Source: Mycobacterium sp. 852002-40037_SCH5390672 (GTDB taxonomy: Bacteria > Actinomycetota > Actinomycetes > Mycobacteriales > Mycobacteriaceae). Taken from it: DNA of 64,000 nucleotides. Location of the stretch: positions 1 to 64,000 of the forward strand of contig NZ_LZTA01000108.1 of assembly GCF_001665875.1 (NCBI RefSeq), given 5' to 3'. This document shows positions 49,696-59,851 of the stretch, in pieces. Positions within the stretch are counted from its first letter, which is position 1. Each line of letters starts with the position of its first letter. The notes beneath the pieces were generated by a model. It was not told the DNA's origin, did no database searches, and worked only from the letters and a program-made list of their open reading frames with translations. Position numbers and translations under genes: made by a program.

Positions 49696-50157
49696 ATGAG
49701 TGTCATCGGCGGAGCAGTCCGAGGCGTGAGTCAGGCGGTGAACCGCGCGGCGAACGCGACGACCGCGGCCGCCGGTGCCGTAGGTGGCGCGGCGGTCAAC
49801 GGAGTCATCGGTGGCGTCACCGGAGCCGCGGAGGGCGTCAAGCGCGGCATGAACAGCGGCAGCCACTCGGCGCCCGCGGCCGCGCTGGCCATCGGCGCGC
49901 TCGGCGTCGCGGGATTGGTCGAGTGGCCGTTGCTGTTGGCGGTCGGCGGCAGCGCTCTGCTGTTGCAGAGGTTGAGCCGCAAACAGGAGACCGAGCCCCG
50001 GGCGGTCAAAGCGAATCTGAAAGCGGTTCCGGTGGAATCGGAGCCGCAGAAATCGACGCCCGCGAAAGCCGCGCCGACGAAGGCTGCGAGCAAGTCGACT
50101 GCCAAGAAGACGGCCGGACGCCGGGCGGGCACCACGGGGTTGCGCAGCACCAACTAG
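49696..50157 (+). CDS. Membrane-associated protein with Lys/Ala-rich tail (Rv0426c homologue)
   Basis: A 153-residue protein. An Ala/Gly/Val-rich amphipathic region (residues 1-50) precedes one hydrophobic hairpin (AALAIGALGVAGLVEWPLLL to AVGGSALLLQRL, 55-90). The C-terminal 50 residues are a histone-H1-like tail (KAAPTKAASKSTAKKTAGRR) that could bind nucleic acid. ATG at 49696 is preceded by CAGGGAG. The core GLVEWPLLLAVGG resembles LELIDWPVALVIA in the 92-residue protein downstream. In M. tuberculosis the P-type ATPase ctpH lies between the two. Confidence 0.75.
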   Translation: MSVIGGAVRGVSQAVNRAANATTAAAGAVGGAAVNGVIGGVTGAAEGVKRGMNSGSHSAPAAALAIGALGVAGLVEWPLLLAVGGSALLLQRLSRKQETEPRAVKANLKAVPVESEPQKSTPAKAAPTKAASKSTAKKTAGRRAGTTGLRSTN

Positions 50158-50508
50158 GCGAACCGCTGCTGATCAGCCGATCGCCCGGCTGATCACCGCC
50201 GGGGCCAACTGCTGCGACGTCCAGCGCACTGCGCGATCAGCCTCGTGGGCCGCCGGATCCGGACAGACCGGGCCCCGAACCGCCCGGGATGGCGCCTTCG
50301 CGCCACGACGAGTCGTCGGATCGCTGTGCCGAATCTCGACGACCCCAACGCGCCACAGCAGCGCATAGAGTTCCAGTAGCGGCACCCTCAGCACCGAAGC
50401 AAACGATGAAACTAGCGGATCGCCCCCGGTGCCGGTCATCGTTGACATAAGTCCGACGGTGGACGCGCGACCCAGCGAGATGGGAAACCCTTCGTTACCG
50501 AAAGGCAA
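50158..50508. other. Gap at the expected ctpH position; no gene seen
   Basis: M. tuberculosis carries ctpH (about 1500 codons) between the flanking genes. Here only 351 bases remain, with no frame showing P-type ATPase motifs (DKTGT, TGE or GDGxND). Unrelated frames are open by GC bias only. The last 50 bases contain the promoter region and GAAAGGCAA upstream of the next gene. Confidence 0.6.
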
Positions 50509-50787
50509 ATGATGGCGGAAAAGAAGTCGCGGCGCGGCACGCCCCAGCGCGAGGCGGTGGACAAGATCCGCGAGGGCGAGACCTTCGCGGTGAATTTGCC
50601 GGCGATCGGCCAGGTGGAAATCCCCAGGCCAGAGCAGTTGGCCTACTTCGGCGGGCTGGCTGCCCTGGCGGCCCTCGAACTCATCGACTGGCCGGTGGCC
50701 CTGGTCATCGCCGCCGGACACTTCCTGGCGAGCAACCACCACAACAAGCTGCTGGAGGAGCTCGGCGAGGCCATGGAGGAGGCCTAG
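50509..50787 (+). CDS. Small membrane-associated protein (Rv0424c homologue)
   Basis: A 92-residue protein, one residue longer than Rv0424c. A basic N-terminus (MMAEKKSRRGTPQREAVDKI) is followed by a short strand-rich part (FAVNLPAIGQVEIPRPEQLA), a hydrophobic hairpin (YFGGLAALAALELIDWPVAL to VIAAGHFLA) and an acidic C-terminal helix (LLEELGEAMEEA). The same hydrophobic core pattern occurs in the protein at 49696. No function is known; a partner role for the lost CtpH pump is one possibility. ATG at 50509 or 50512. Confidence 0.75.
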   Translation: MMAEKKSRRGTPQREAVDKIREGETFAVNLPAIGQVEIPRPEQLAYFGGLAALAALELIDWPVALVIAAGHFLASNHHNKLLEELGEAMEEA

Positions 50788-50840
50788 CTGTCAGCCGCCG
50801 CGCGGCGCAGCAGCGGCGAGGTCAGCCGGCAGCCGCGAGT

Positions 50841-51203
50841 TCATCGGTGTCGTCGTCGTTGCAACGCCGCGGCCAGCGTCGGGTAGATGTCGAAGACCCG
50901 GTCCAGCTCGGTGACCTGGATCGGGCGGAGCACCTGGTCGTGGTCGGCGATCAGTCGAACCGCGGTCCCGCCGGCAATCGCGTTCTTGTGACAGTCGAGC
51001 ACCGCGTTCAACGCCGCACTTCCGAAGAATTCAACTGCCTCCAAGTCGATCACCACCGGGCGCACCGGATGCGCCGAGGCGAGCTCGAGCGCAGTGGTCA
51101 GGTGAGCCGCAAGCTCACCGACTGTCCTGGAGTCGACATCGCCTTTGACGCTCACGATCACTACGTCTTCGTGGGCCTCGTGTTCGACCGCCAACAACTT
51201 CAT
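50841..51203 (-). CDS. STAS-domain anti-sigma-factor antagonist
   Basis: A 120-residue single STAS domain of the SpoIIAA/RsbV type. The phospho-acceptor loop is VVIDLEAVEFFGSAALNAVL, with Ser in GSAAL at about residue 63. VSVKGDVDSRT opens the fold near 20. ATG at 51203 (MKLLAVEHE) is preferred over an ATG 18 bases upstream. Such proteins release sigma factors from anti-sigma kinases when unphosphorylated. No kinase or sigma gene is adjacent, but the PAS-ANTAR gene next to it on the same strand suggests a stress-signalling pair. Confidence 0.85.
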   Translation of the reverse strand: MKLLAVEHEAHEDVVIVSVKGDVDSRTVGELAAHLTTALELASAHPVRPVVIDLEAVEFFGSAALNAVLDCHKNAIAGGTAVRLIADHDQVLRPIQVTELDRVFDIYPTLAAALQRRRHR

Positions 51204-51333
51204 GCCTTTCGCCGCAGCCAACGTTGGGATCTGCAGCCGCTAAGCCCGACGATGCGGCGGGGATGCGCAATCACGCATCGCAGATCACCAGAGAGTAACC
51301 CCTACCCGAACTGCTAGTTTACCGATTCGCCGG

Positions 51334-52056
51334 TTACCCGGTGGGCTCGGACGGGATCCTCTCGTGGGCGGTCAGCAGCAAATGGTCGAACTGGCTTTGC
51401 AGAGCGGCCGCCGGTGTCGGCAGGGTGACCATTTCGGCGAGTAGCTGCTTGGCGAACGCACGCAGTTTCACATTGGTCTCTTGGGAGCGCCACTGCAGCA
51501 CCCGAAACGCCTGCTCGGAGCTGACCCGGTAGACGTACATCAGCACGCCCTTGGCCTGTTCGATGGCGCCGCGGCTCTCGAACAGGTCCGGCAACGCGGA
51601 GTCGAGCACCTCCTGCCGGGTTTCGTCGAAGGTGTCGGTGAGGTCGATGTAGTAGCCGGCGGTGCCCAGTACGGCGCCCGACTCGTCGAGCATGCGGTCG
51701 GCGACGACGATCGCGTCGTGCACAGTGCCGCCGGTGTCGATGAACCGGTGCCGGCTCGAGAACGACTCTTCGGAGCGAAGCGCGTAGTCGAGCAACTCCT
51801 GCACATGTGCGCGGTCATCGGGATGCTTGTGCGACAACAGCAGTTCTGTCGTCGGCTCGACCTCCCCCGCTTCGTAACCGTGCATCTTGGCCACCTCGTC
51901 GGACCATTCCCAGCGCTGACCCACGAACCAGAAGCGGAAGGTGCCGATGTTCAGGTATCCGGGGGCCGCCTCGATCGGTTCGGAAAAACGCACGCCGCCC
52001 CCGTCGGATGGCGATTCCCCTGTTTGCCTGCGCTGTTGCACGTTTGCATTCTCCAC
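51334..52056 (-). CDS. PAS-ANTAR regulator (putative antiterminator)
   Basis: A 240-residue protein. A PAS domain occupies about residues 25-150 (IGTFRFWFVGQRWEWSDEVA, HPDDRAHVQELLDYALRSEE, GTAGYYIDLTDTFDETR). A C-terminal ANTAR domain follows: LFESRGAIEQAKGVLMYVYR then VSSEQAFRVLQWRSQETNVK. ANTAR domains bind paired RNA hairpins to prevent termination. The start is uncertain: GTG at 52056 follows GAGGG at good spacing. Upstream GTGs exist up to 52080, and longer frames run into the divergent thiC riboswitch. Confidence 0.85.
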   Translation of the reverse strand: MENANVQQRRQTGESPSDGGGVRFSEPIEAAPGYLNIGTFRFWFVGQRWEWSDEVAKMHGYEAGEVEPTTELLLSHKHPDDRAHVQELLDYALRSEESFSSRHRFIDTGGTVHDAIVVADRMLDESGAVLGTAGYYIDLTDTFDETRQEVLDSALPDLFESRGAIEQAKGVLMYVYRVSSEQAFRVLQWRSQETNVKLRAFAKQLLAEMVTLPTPAAALQSQFDHLLLTAHERIPSEPTG

Positions 52057-52150
52057 GAGGGGAACGCCCTCGGCTACCACCCCGGCTGAAAAGCCCGTCT
52101 GATCCTGCCATCCGGTCGGCGGTGGGGGTAACGTCGCGTGCGCAACCATC

Positions 52151-52243
52151 CATAGGACGCGGGAGCGCACGCCGAGTGCGCTGAGAGGACGGCTCGGGGC
52201 CGTCGACCGTACGAACCTGACCGGGTAATGCCGGCGTAGGGAG
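52151..52243 (+). ncRNA. TPP (THI-box) riboswitch upstream of thiC
   Basis: The conserved TPP aptamer elements appear in order: CTGAGAGGACGG near 52181, then GAACCTGACCGGGTAATGCC and GGCGTAGGGAG ending at about 52243. The P1 stem can form between GGACGCGGGAG-side bases at 52154 and the 3' end. The ribosome site GGGAGATGAAAG lies next to the aptamer end, so control of translation initiation of thiC by thiamine pyrophosphate is likely. Confidence 0.93.
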
Positions 52244-52250
52244 ATGAAAG

Positions 52251-53887
<1,637 letters not shown>

Positions 53888-53891
<4 letters not shown>

Positions 53892-54715
53892 CTTTCCTGC
53901 CGCTGCCCGCGCCTGGCACGACGCCGCGGCGGGTGCTGTCCATCGCCGGATCGGACTCCGGGGGCGGTGCGGGCATCGAAGCCGACATGCGCACGATGGC
54001 ACTGCTGGGTGTGCACGCGTGCGTCGCGGTCACCGCGGTCACCGTCCAGAACACGTTGGGCGTGCAGAGTTTTCACGAGGTGCCCGGTGATGTCGTCGCC
54101 GGACAGATCGAAGCCGTGGTCAGCGACATCGGCGTCCAGTCCGCCAAAACCGGGATGCTGGCCTCGCCGCGCATCATCGACACCGTGGCCACCACCTGGC
54201 GCCGGCTCGGGTTGACGGTTCCGCTGGTCGTCGACCCGGTAGCGGCTTCCATGCACGGCGACGCGCTGATGGTGCCGGCGGCCCTGGATTCGCTTCGCAA
54301 TCAACTGTTTCCGTTGGCGACGCTGGTGACACCGAACCTGGACGAGGTGCGCCTGCTGGTCGGCATCGATGTGGTGGACGCCGAGTCGCAGCGGGCTGCG
54401 GCCAAGGCACTGCATGCACTGGGCCCGCAGTGGGTCCTGGTGAAGGGCGGTCACCTGCGGTCATCGGATCGCAGCTGCGACCTGCTCTATGACGGCGCCT
54501 CCTGCTACGAGTTCGACTCGCAGCGTTTGCCTACCGGCAACGACCACGGCGGTGGCGACACGCTCGCCAGCGCCGTGGCGTGCGCGCTGGCCCACGACTT
54601 CACCGTGCCGGACGCCGTCGAGTTCGGCAAGCGGTGGGTCACCGAATGCCTGCGCGCCGCTTACCCACTGGGCCGTGGCCACGGGCCCGTCTCCCCACTG
54701 TTTCGGCTGTCATGA
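53888..54715 (+). CDS. thiD: Hydroxymethylpyrimidine/phosphomethylpyrimidine kinase ThiD
   Basis: A 275-residue ribokinase-fold enzyme making HMP pyrophosphate. The N-terminal SIAGSDSGGGAGIEADMRTM (residues 17-37) binds substrate. TPNLDEVRLL is near 140, VLVKGGHL near 182, and the anion-hole motif GNDHGGGDTLASAVA near 215 replaces the common GTGCT with GGGDT. GTG at 53888 overlaps thiC. It is expressed with thiC under the TPP riboswitch. Confidence 0.94.
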
Positions 54716-54764
54716 TTGCCCGCCTCCTGCTCGGTCCGTTCCGCAGCGCATCGTCGGCGGGCGC

Positions 54765-55388
54765 GTGAACCTCGATCACATCTCGGGCATCGCACACCAA
54801 CCAGGCGGCGACCCAAAAGGCGTGGTGGTGCTGACCCACGGCGCCGGCGGCAACCGGGATGCTGTTCTGCTGCAAAATGTGTGCGACGAATGGGCGCAGC
54901 GCGGCTGGCTTGCGGTGCGCTACAACCTGCCCTACCGCCGGCGCCGGCCCACCGGCCCGCCCTCTGGTTCCGCCGCCACCGACCGGGCCGGCATCGTCGA
55001 GGCCATCACGTTGTGCCGCGGCCTTGCCGGCGGCCCCCTGATCGCCGGTGGCCACTCCTACGGCGGCCGGCAGACATCCATGGTGGTCGCGGCCGGCGAA
55101 GCGACGGTGGACGCACTGACGCTGTTCTCCTATCCGGTTCATCCCCCCGGCAAACCCGAACGCGCCCGTACCGAGCACCTGCCCGACATCACGGTGCCGA
55201 CCGTGTTCACCCATGGAACGTCGGATCCGTTCGGCACTCCCGACGAATTGCGTGCCGCCGCCGCGTTGATCACCGGAACGACCGCCGTCGTCGAGATCGC
55301 CAGTGCCCGACACGATCTGCGGTCCAAGACCTTGAACGTGCCGGCGTTGGCCGTCAATGCCGCTCTGCAGCTGCTTGGGCGGACATAG
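54765..55388 (+). CDS. Alpha/beta hydrolase, dienelactone-hydrolase-like (Rv0421c homologue)
   Basis: A 207-residue KANL3/Tex30-type alpha/beta hydrolase. The oxyanion segment VVLTHGAGGNRDAVLL is near residue 21. The nucleophile elbow GGHSYGGRQTS is near 96. Asp in THGTSDPFG is near 145, and the catalytic His is in ASARHDLRSK near 178. GTG at 54765 gives nearly the M. tuberculosis length (209). It is 49 bases after thiD on the same strand and may be read through from the thi operon. Substrate is unknown. Confidence 0.82.
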   Translation: MNLDHISGIAHQPGGDPKGVVVLTHGAGGNRDAVLLQNVCDEWAQRGWLAVRYNLPYRRRRPTGPPSGSAATDRAGIVEAITLCRGLAGGPLIAGGHSYGGRQTSMVVAAGEATVDALTLFSYPVHPPGKPERARTEHLPDITVPTVFTHGTSDPFGTPDELRAAAALITGTTAVVEIASARHDLRSKTLNVPALAVNAALQLLGRT

Positions 55389-55401
55389 ACAGCTGAAACT
55401 G

Positions 55402-55417
55402 GACAGTTTTGACTGTC
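55402..55417. promoter_or_regulatory. Perfect 6-4-6 palindrome: probable MarR operator
   Basis: GACAGT-TTTG-ACTGTC lies 18 bases before the MarR GTG start and directly after the hydrolase stop. Size, symmetry and position fit autoregulation of the marR-luciferase-like pair. Confidence 0.65.
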
Positions 55418-55434
55418 TAAGTTAGAGTGGTGAC

Positions 55435-55869
55435 GTGGATGGCATCAGCGACTCCGCGGTAGCGGCGGCACGCGACATCAGGGTGGTGTTCAGCCGGCTA
55501 CGGCGCCGGTTGAAGGATGTCGCGGTCGACGGTTTGACACCGTCACAGACGGCGGTGCTCACCCGGCTGTGGAAAGAGGGCCCGTCTTCGGCCAGCGTAT
55601 TGGCCGGCGCGGAACAGGTGCGTCCCCAGTCGATGGCCACCATCCTGGCCGCCCTGGGCCAACGCGGGCTCATCGAGCGCAGCCCGGATCCCAACGACGG
55701 TCGGCGCCAAGTCGTCTCGTTGACCCCGGCGGGCAAACGGCGCGCCGAAAGCGACCGTCGTGCCCGCGAAGAGTGGCTGGCGCGCGCCATCCAGGAGCGC
55801 TATACCGAGGCCGAGCGGCGCGTCATCGTCGACGCGTTGTCGCTACTCGAGCGCTTGACCGAACAATAA
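55435..55869 (+). CDS. MarR-family regulator
   Basis: A 144-residue winged-helix dimeric regulator. The recognition region is SASVLAGAEQVRPQSMATIL (residues 52-71), and the wing is ERSPDPNDGRRQVVSLTPAG (80-99). Terminal helices form the dimer interface. GTG at 55435. The palindrome 18 bases upstream is the likely operator. The luciferase-like gene starts 24 bases downstream and would be the regulated partner. Neither gene is at this locus in M. tuberculosis. Confidence 0.88.
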   Translation: MDGISDSAVAAARDIRVVFSRLRRRLKDVAVDGLTPSQTAVLTRLWKEGPSSASVLAGAEQVRPQSMATILAALGQRGLIERSPDPNDGRRQVVSLTPAGKRRAESDRRAREEWLARAIQERYTEAERRVIVDALSLLERLTEQ

Positions 55870-55893
55870 AGACGCGAAAGGACGGAAGCTGCA

Positions 55894-56763
55894 ATGGAAT
55901 TGGGATTGCATTTCATCGACTTTCTGCCGGGAGACCCGGCCAGGCTGGGCCCGACGCTGGCGGACGCGGCCAAGGCCGCCGAACAGGGCGGCGCCACGCT
56001 GTTCACCCTGGCCGATCATTTCTTCCAAATGGAAGCCATGGGACGGGCGGAGGATCCGTTCCTGGAGGGATACACGTCACTGGGATTTTTGGCCGGGCAG
56101 ACGTCGGCCATCGACCTGAGCCTGTTGGTCACCGGAGTCACCTACCGGTATCCGGGACTGCTGGCCAAGGCGGTCACGACGCTGGACGTCTTATCGCAGG
56201 GCCGTTCGATGCTGGGGCTCGGCGCGGCCTGGTACGACCGCGAGCACGCCGCCCTGGGCTTTCCGTATCCGCCGGTGAGCCAACGCTTCGAGATGCTCGA
56301 AGAAACGCTGCAGATCTGCCGGCAGATGTGGAGCGACAACGACGGCCCGTACGAAGGCGCGCACTACCGGTTGGCCGAGACAATTTGTGAGCCACAACCG
56401 ATTCGGCGCCCCCCGATTCTGATCGGCGGGGACGGCGAGAAGAAGACGCTGCGTCTGGTCGCGCAATACGCCGACATCTGGAATTCCACGGTGACCGAAG
56501 TCGACGGGATCAAGCACAAGATCGAGGTGCTGAAGCGGCATTGCGGCACCGTCGGCCGCGATCCCGGCGAGATCCGCAAGACGGTCGGCTACTTCGTCAA
56601 TCCCTTCGAGGACCTCGACGGGTATTTCAAGACCGTCGAAGGTTACGCCGAACTCGGCGTCGAGATGGTCAATGCCGGCCCCTTCCCGGGTAATCCGGAC
56701 CCGGTCGGGTTTGTTCGCCGCCTGGGCGACGAGGTTATCCCCCGGCTCGCCGAAATAGGTTGA
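55894..56763 (+). CDS. LLM-class F420-dependent oxidoreductase, MarR-linked
   Basis: A 289-residue luciferase-like TIM barrel of the mycobacterial F420 class. The F420-phosphate and cofactor regions appear in TLADHFFQMEAMG near residue 38, VTGVTYRYPGLLAKAVTTLD near 80, LGLGAAWYDREHAALGFPYP near 108 and PILIGGDGEKKTLRLVAQYA near 172. ATG at 55894 is preceded by AAAGGACG. Forming one transcription unit with MarR, it may handle a redox or xenobiotic substrate sensed by the regulator. Confidence 0.87.
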   Translation: MELGLHFIDFLPGDPARLGPTLADAAKAAEQGGATLFTLADHFFQMEAMGRAEDPFLEGYTSLGFLAGQTSAIDLSLLVTGVTYRYPGLLAKAVTTLDVLSQGRSMLGLGAAWYDREHAALGFPYPPVSQRFEMLEETLQICRQMWSDNDGPYEGAHYRLAETICEPQPIRRPPILIGGDGEKKTLRLVAQYADIWNSTVTEVDGIKHKIEVLKRHCGTVGRDPGEIRKTVGYFVNPFEDLDGYFKTVEGYAELGVEMVNAGPFPGNPDPVGFVRRLGDEVIPRLAEIG

Positions 56764-56779
56764 TCCGGTTGATGATTCG

Positions 56780-58240
56780 TCAGCCGGGATAGCGGGAGTA
56801 ACAGGCATCCGCGTTGCCGGTCACGCCGCCGCGGAACGCGGCGATCCGGGTGAACCCGGCCGGCACGCTGGTGCCGTCCGCATCACTGGCGACCAGACGA
56901 TTGGTGAGCAGGCCGGCAACCGCTTCGTCGAGATCGCCCGCGGTCAGCAGCAATTGGTTGTGCGAGGGCAGGTCGATCGGCTCGGCCATCTTGCGGTGCA
57001 CCACACCGGTCAGGCATGCGGTGCGCAGCGCGGTCCACGGGCTTTGCATCGGCAGGCCGCGTTCATGCTGCACCGCCAGCGCGTATCTCGACATCACGAC
57101 GGACAGGGCGGTGTCGTCGCCTTGCGGCAGGGTCTGCTCCTTCTCATCGGCGAGCGCGCCCATGGCGGCGAGTCCGGGCAGGTCGATCACGATCGTGTTG
57201 GTGCCCGGACAGTAGGACGCCGGCGGGGTGGCCTTGGCGTCCGGGCAAGCGCCCGGCTGGTAGGACAGCGCCGGCGGGTTGGTCGGGGAGAAGATCTTGC
57301 CCAGCAGTTCCATCAAATTCGACAAGGTGTCTTGGTTGATCGGCACCTCCCCGGTCTCGGGTGCGCCGGTGGTGGAGTCGACCCGTAGGGCATTCGGCAA
57401 ATCGCCGCGGCGCTGCTCGATTTCGTTGCGGTTGATCGCCGCGCAGGCCGGGGCGCCATTGAGGAAACCCACCTGGAAGGCGCTGATGCGGTCCAGGGCC
57501 GACCCGTGCGCGTCGTCGTTTTCGGTCTCGCTGTCCATCACCGGGTCACGCGTGGTGATGATTCCCGCCAGCACGTGATCGAGCCCGTCGGCGGTGCTCA
57601 GCGTGAAGCGTGGCGACTTGCCGTCGGCGACCCAGTACAGATAGACACCCGCGAAGCAATCGGCCTGCTGCTCGCGAACGATGGTCGCGTCTCGTCTGGT
57701 CACCAGCTTCGCCATCTGCTGCAGCGCATGCCCGAATTCGTGTGCCAGCACACCGGTGACGGACATGTCACCGAAGTACTTCTGCGCGGTGGGCATGAAT
57801 ACGCCGCGGTCCCAGGCGATCAGATTGCACTTGCCGGTGTAGAAGGCGTTGACGAGTTTGTAGGTGTCGTTGTGGCACACGATCGGGCTGCTCGGATCGG
57901 TGGAGTTGTAGGACACCATCTTGCTGAGCGGAACGAACCTGCCCTTCAGCGATTGGTCGTACACCGATTGCCAGTAGTCCTCGATGTCGTTGACCGACAG
58001 CAATGCCAGGGTGTCCATCGGCCCGTTGTCGGTGTTGAGCACCTTGCCGGTGGGACTGGGCGCATTCGACCGGATTCCGCTGGGCCCATTGGTCGCGGGC
58101 AGCCCCCCGACCAGAAAGGGGTCGTTGAGCATCGACAGCGCGCGTCCGTCGACGAACGTCGTGCAACCGGCGACCACCAGTACCGTCGCCGCCCACATGA
58201 GTGCCGACCTGAGCGCATGGCTATTCATGACCAACCTCAT
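56780..58240 (-). CDS. lpqM: Lipoprotein metalloprotease LpqM
   Basis: A 486-residue exported zinc-type metalloprotease. The signal peptide ends in the lipobox VVAGCTTF (Cys26). The metal site is the HExxH in VLAHEFGHALQQ near residue 164, with a downstream EQQADCFAGVYLYW that supplies a third ligand. Several Cys pairs suggest disulfides outside the membrane. The M. smegmatis homologue is required for conjugal DNA transfer. Length is close to M. tuberculosis LpqM (498). ATG at 58240; an ATG four codons on is possible. It follows the LpqL pair on the same strand. Confidence 0.92.
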   Translation of the reverse strand: MRLVMNSHALRSALMWAATVLVVAGCTTFVDGRALSMLNDPFLVGGLPATNGPSGIRSNAPSPTGKVLNTDNGPMDTLALLSVNDIEDYWQSVYDQSLKGRFVPLSKMVSYNSTDPSSPIVCHNDTYKLVNAFYTGKCNLIAWDRGVFMPTAQKYFGDMSVTGVLAHEFGHALQQMAKLVTRRDATIVREQQADCFAGVYLYWVADGKSPRFTLSTADGLDHVLAGIITTRDPVMDSETENDDAHGSALDRISAFQVGFLNGAPACAAINRNEIEQRRGDLPNALRVDSTTGAPETGEVPINQDTLSNLMELLGKIFSPTNPPALSYQPGACPDAKATPPASYCPGTNTIVIDLPGLAAMGALADEKEQTLPQGDDTALSVVMSRYALAVQHERGLPMQSPWTALRTACLTGVVHRKMAEPIDLPSHNQLLLTAGDLDEAVAGLLTNRLVASDADGTSVPAGFTRIAAFRGGVTGNADACYSRYPG

Positions 58241-58378
58241 CCCGACCGGCTACAGGGCAGCATCAAGGAAAACTCATTCTAGAGGCATTGACCGTACACG
58301 GCAGCAGAAATCGAGGGACCCAGCAAACATAGACATTGCCGGAAGCCTTGCGACCGTCGCCACCGACAAACCCCGCCG

Positions 58379-59851
58379 TCACGGCACTCGGGTGCGATGC
58401 CTCTTGTTGTGCGGCGGCACGCCGTTGACCCCACCGATGGACTCCGCGTAGCTGCCGACGACGAAGCCGACGCCAGAACCCATGACCGCCAGCGCTTCCC
58501 GGTTGATGTTGTCGACGGTGTCACGAGGACCCTGGAAGTTCGGGTCGAACGCCACGCCGGCCTGCCCGCCCCATAATCGGGCCTGCACGGTGGTTTTCGG
58601 CTGCGAAGCGCCGGTGGTCATGCCCCCGACCGGCACGCCCGCAACCATGAACGGGTGGTAGTCGGCCCTGGTGTCCAACGGCATGTCCGCGGGACGCCTG
58701 CCGGCGAGGTTCAGATAGCCGGACAGGGTGCGTTCGATGCCGGCCGAGCCTTCGGGCACGTCCGCGGCGGAGACGCCGGGTCCGGGTGGGCCGGACTGAT
58801 CGCCGTCGTCGGTGAAGAATCCCGCGTTGGGCGAACCCAGCATGGCGAAGTTCAAGTACAGCGCGATGTCATTGAGTTGGTCGCGATCCATGCCGAAAAC
58901 GTAGTCCATGACGCCGCCCCGCCCGTCCTCGTCGGCGCCCCAGAACACGAACCGCACCGCGTTGTTCACCGGAGCCAGCGGACCCAACTGCAGCGCCGTC
59001 TCCAACACGGCGGCCACCCCGGAACCGTCGTCGTTGATCCCGGGTCCGGCACGTGAGCCGTCCAGATGCGCACCGACCACGACGACGTCATGGGCAGAGC
59101 CGGTCTTGGTCTGCGCCACGACATTTCGGGACGTGATCTTCATGTTCTGCGCATCCAGCACCAGACGTATCGGTGCGGTGGAGCCGGTCAGCGCGGCGGC
59201 TCCGTAGGAACCCAGCACGGCGACGGGCACGGTCAGCTGCTTGAAGTAGCCGGGGGTGAACAACGTGGGTGGCGCTCCCCGGCCGGTAGGGGAACTGAGC
59301 ACGATCAGGGCGCTCGCGCCCTTGGCCACCGCGCTGTTCTGTTTGTCGACCACCGAACAGTGCGCGTCGTCGACGATGGCGATCGCACCCCTGGGCACGG
59401 CCGCCGGGTAATCGTTGGCCGTGCAACCCGACGGCTGCGCCGGCCGGATCGGCTGGCCGGTCAGTCCGCCGGGCGGCGTCTGGACCAGCAGCGAGGCTTG
59501 GTCGACGGAATAGGTGCGGCCCCCGACGGTGAGCGCGGGCTTACCCAGGGACAGGGTGTAGAGCCGGTCGAACTGCGGCGTCTGAACGTCGAAACCCTTG
59601 TCGCGCAAGGTCTTAGCCACGTAGTCCACGCTGGCGTTGAAGCCCGGCGTCCCGTCCGCGCGATTGCCGCCGTTGGCGTTGGCGATGTTCTGCAAGGCGC
59701 GCAGGTGGGTCAGCATGCCCTCGCCGTTGACCTTTTTGGCCAGGGTGTGCCCAAGGTCGGGTGTCGCCGTCGGCAGCCCGGGTCGGGTCGACGAACAGCC
59801 GGCCACCAGCGCGGCGATCAGCAGCAGGGCCGCACCCAGCCGGGAGATCAT
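58379..59851 (-). CDS. LpqL-like M28 lipoprotein with degenerate active site
   Basis: A 490-residue lipoprotein (lipobox LVAGCSST) with a PA domain insertion and an M28 peptidase domain, clearly paralogous to LpqL encoded upstream. Metal-site comparison shows loss: GAHLDG and INDDGSG keep His and Asp. WGAEELG of LpqL is WGADEDG here. NFDML has become NFAML (metal Asp to Ala), and NYHQKTD has become NFQGPRD (His lost). Hydrolysis is therefore unlikely, and a binding or scaffold role is inferred. ATG overlaps the lpqL stop (ATGA), so the pair is coupled. Confidence 0.85.
   Translation of the reverse strand: MISRLGAALLLIAALVAGCSSTRPGLPTATPDLGHTLAKKVNGEGMLTHLRALQNIANANGGNRADGTPGFNASVDYVAKTLRDKGFDVQTPQFDRLYTLSLGKPALTVGGRTYSVDQASLLVQTPPGGLTGQPIRPAQPSGCTANDYPAAVPRGAIAIVDDAHCSVVDKQNSAVAKGASALIVLSSPTGRGAPPTLFTPGYFKQLTVPVAVLGSYGAAALTGSTAPIRLVLDAQNMKITSRNVVAQTKTGSAHDVVVVGAHLDGSRAGPGINDDGSGVAAVLETALQLGPLAPVNNAVRFVFWGADEDGRGGVMDYVFGMDRDQLNDIALYLNFAMLGSPNAGFFTDDGDQSGPPGPGVSAADVPEGSAGIERTLSGYLNLAGRRPADMPLDTRADYHPFMVAGVPVGGMTTGASQPKTTVQARLWGGQAGVAFDPNFQGPRDTVDNINREALAVMGSGVGFVVGSYAESIGGVNGVPPHNKRHRTRVP

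Noticed and set aside
50173..50742. 189-codon minus frame across the ctpH gap and the Rv0424c-like gene
   Set aside because: It overlaps the better-supported 92-residue gene antisense and shows no P-type ATPase or other motif.
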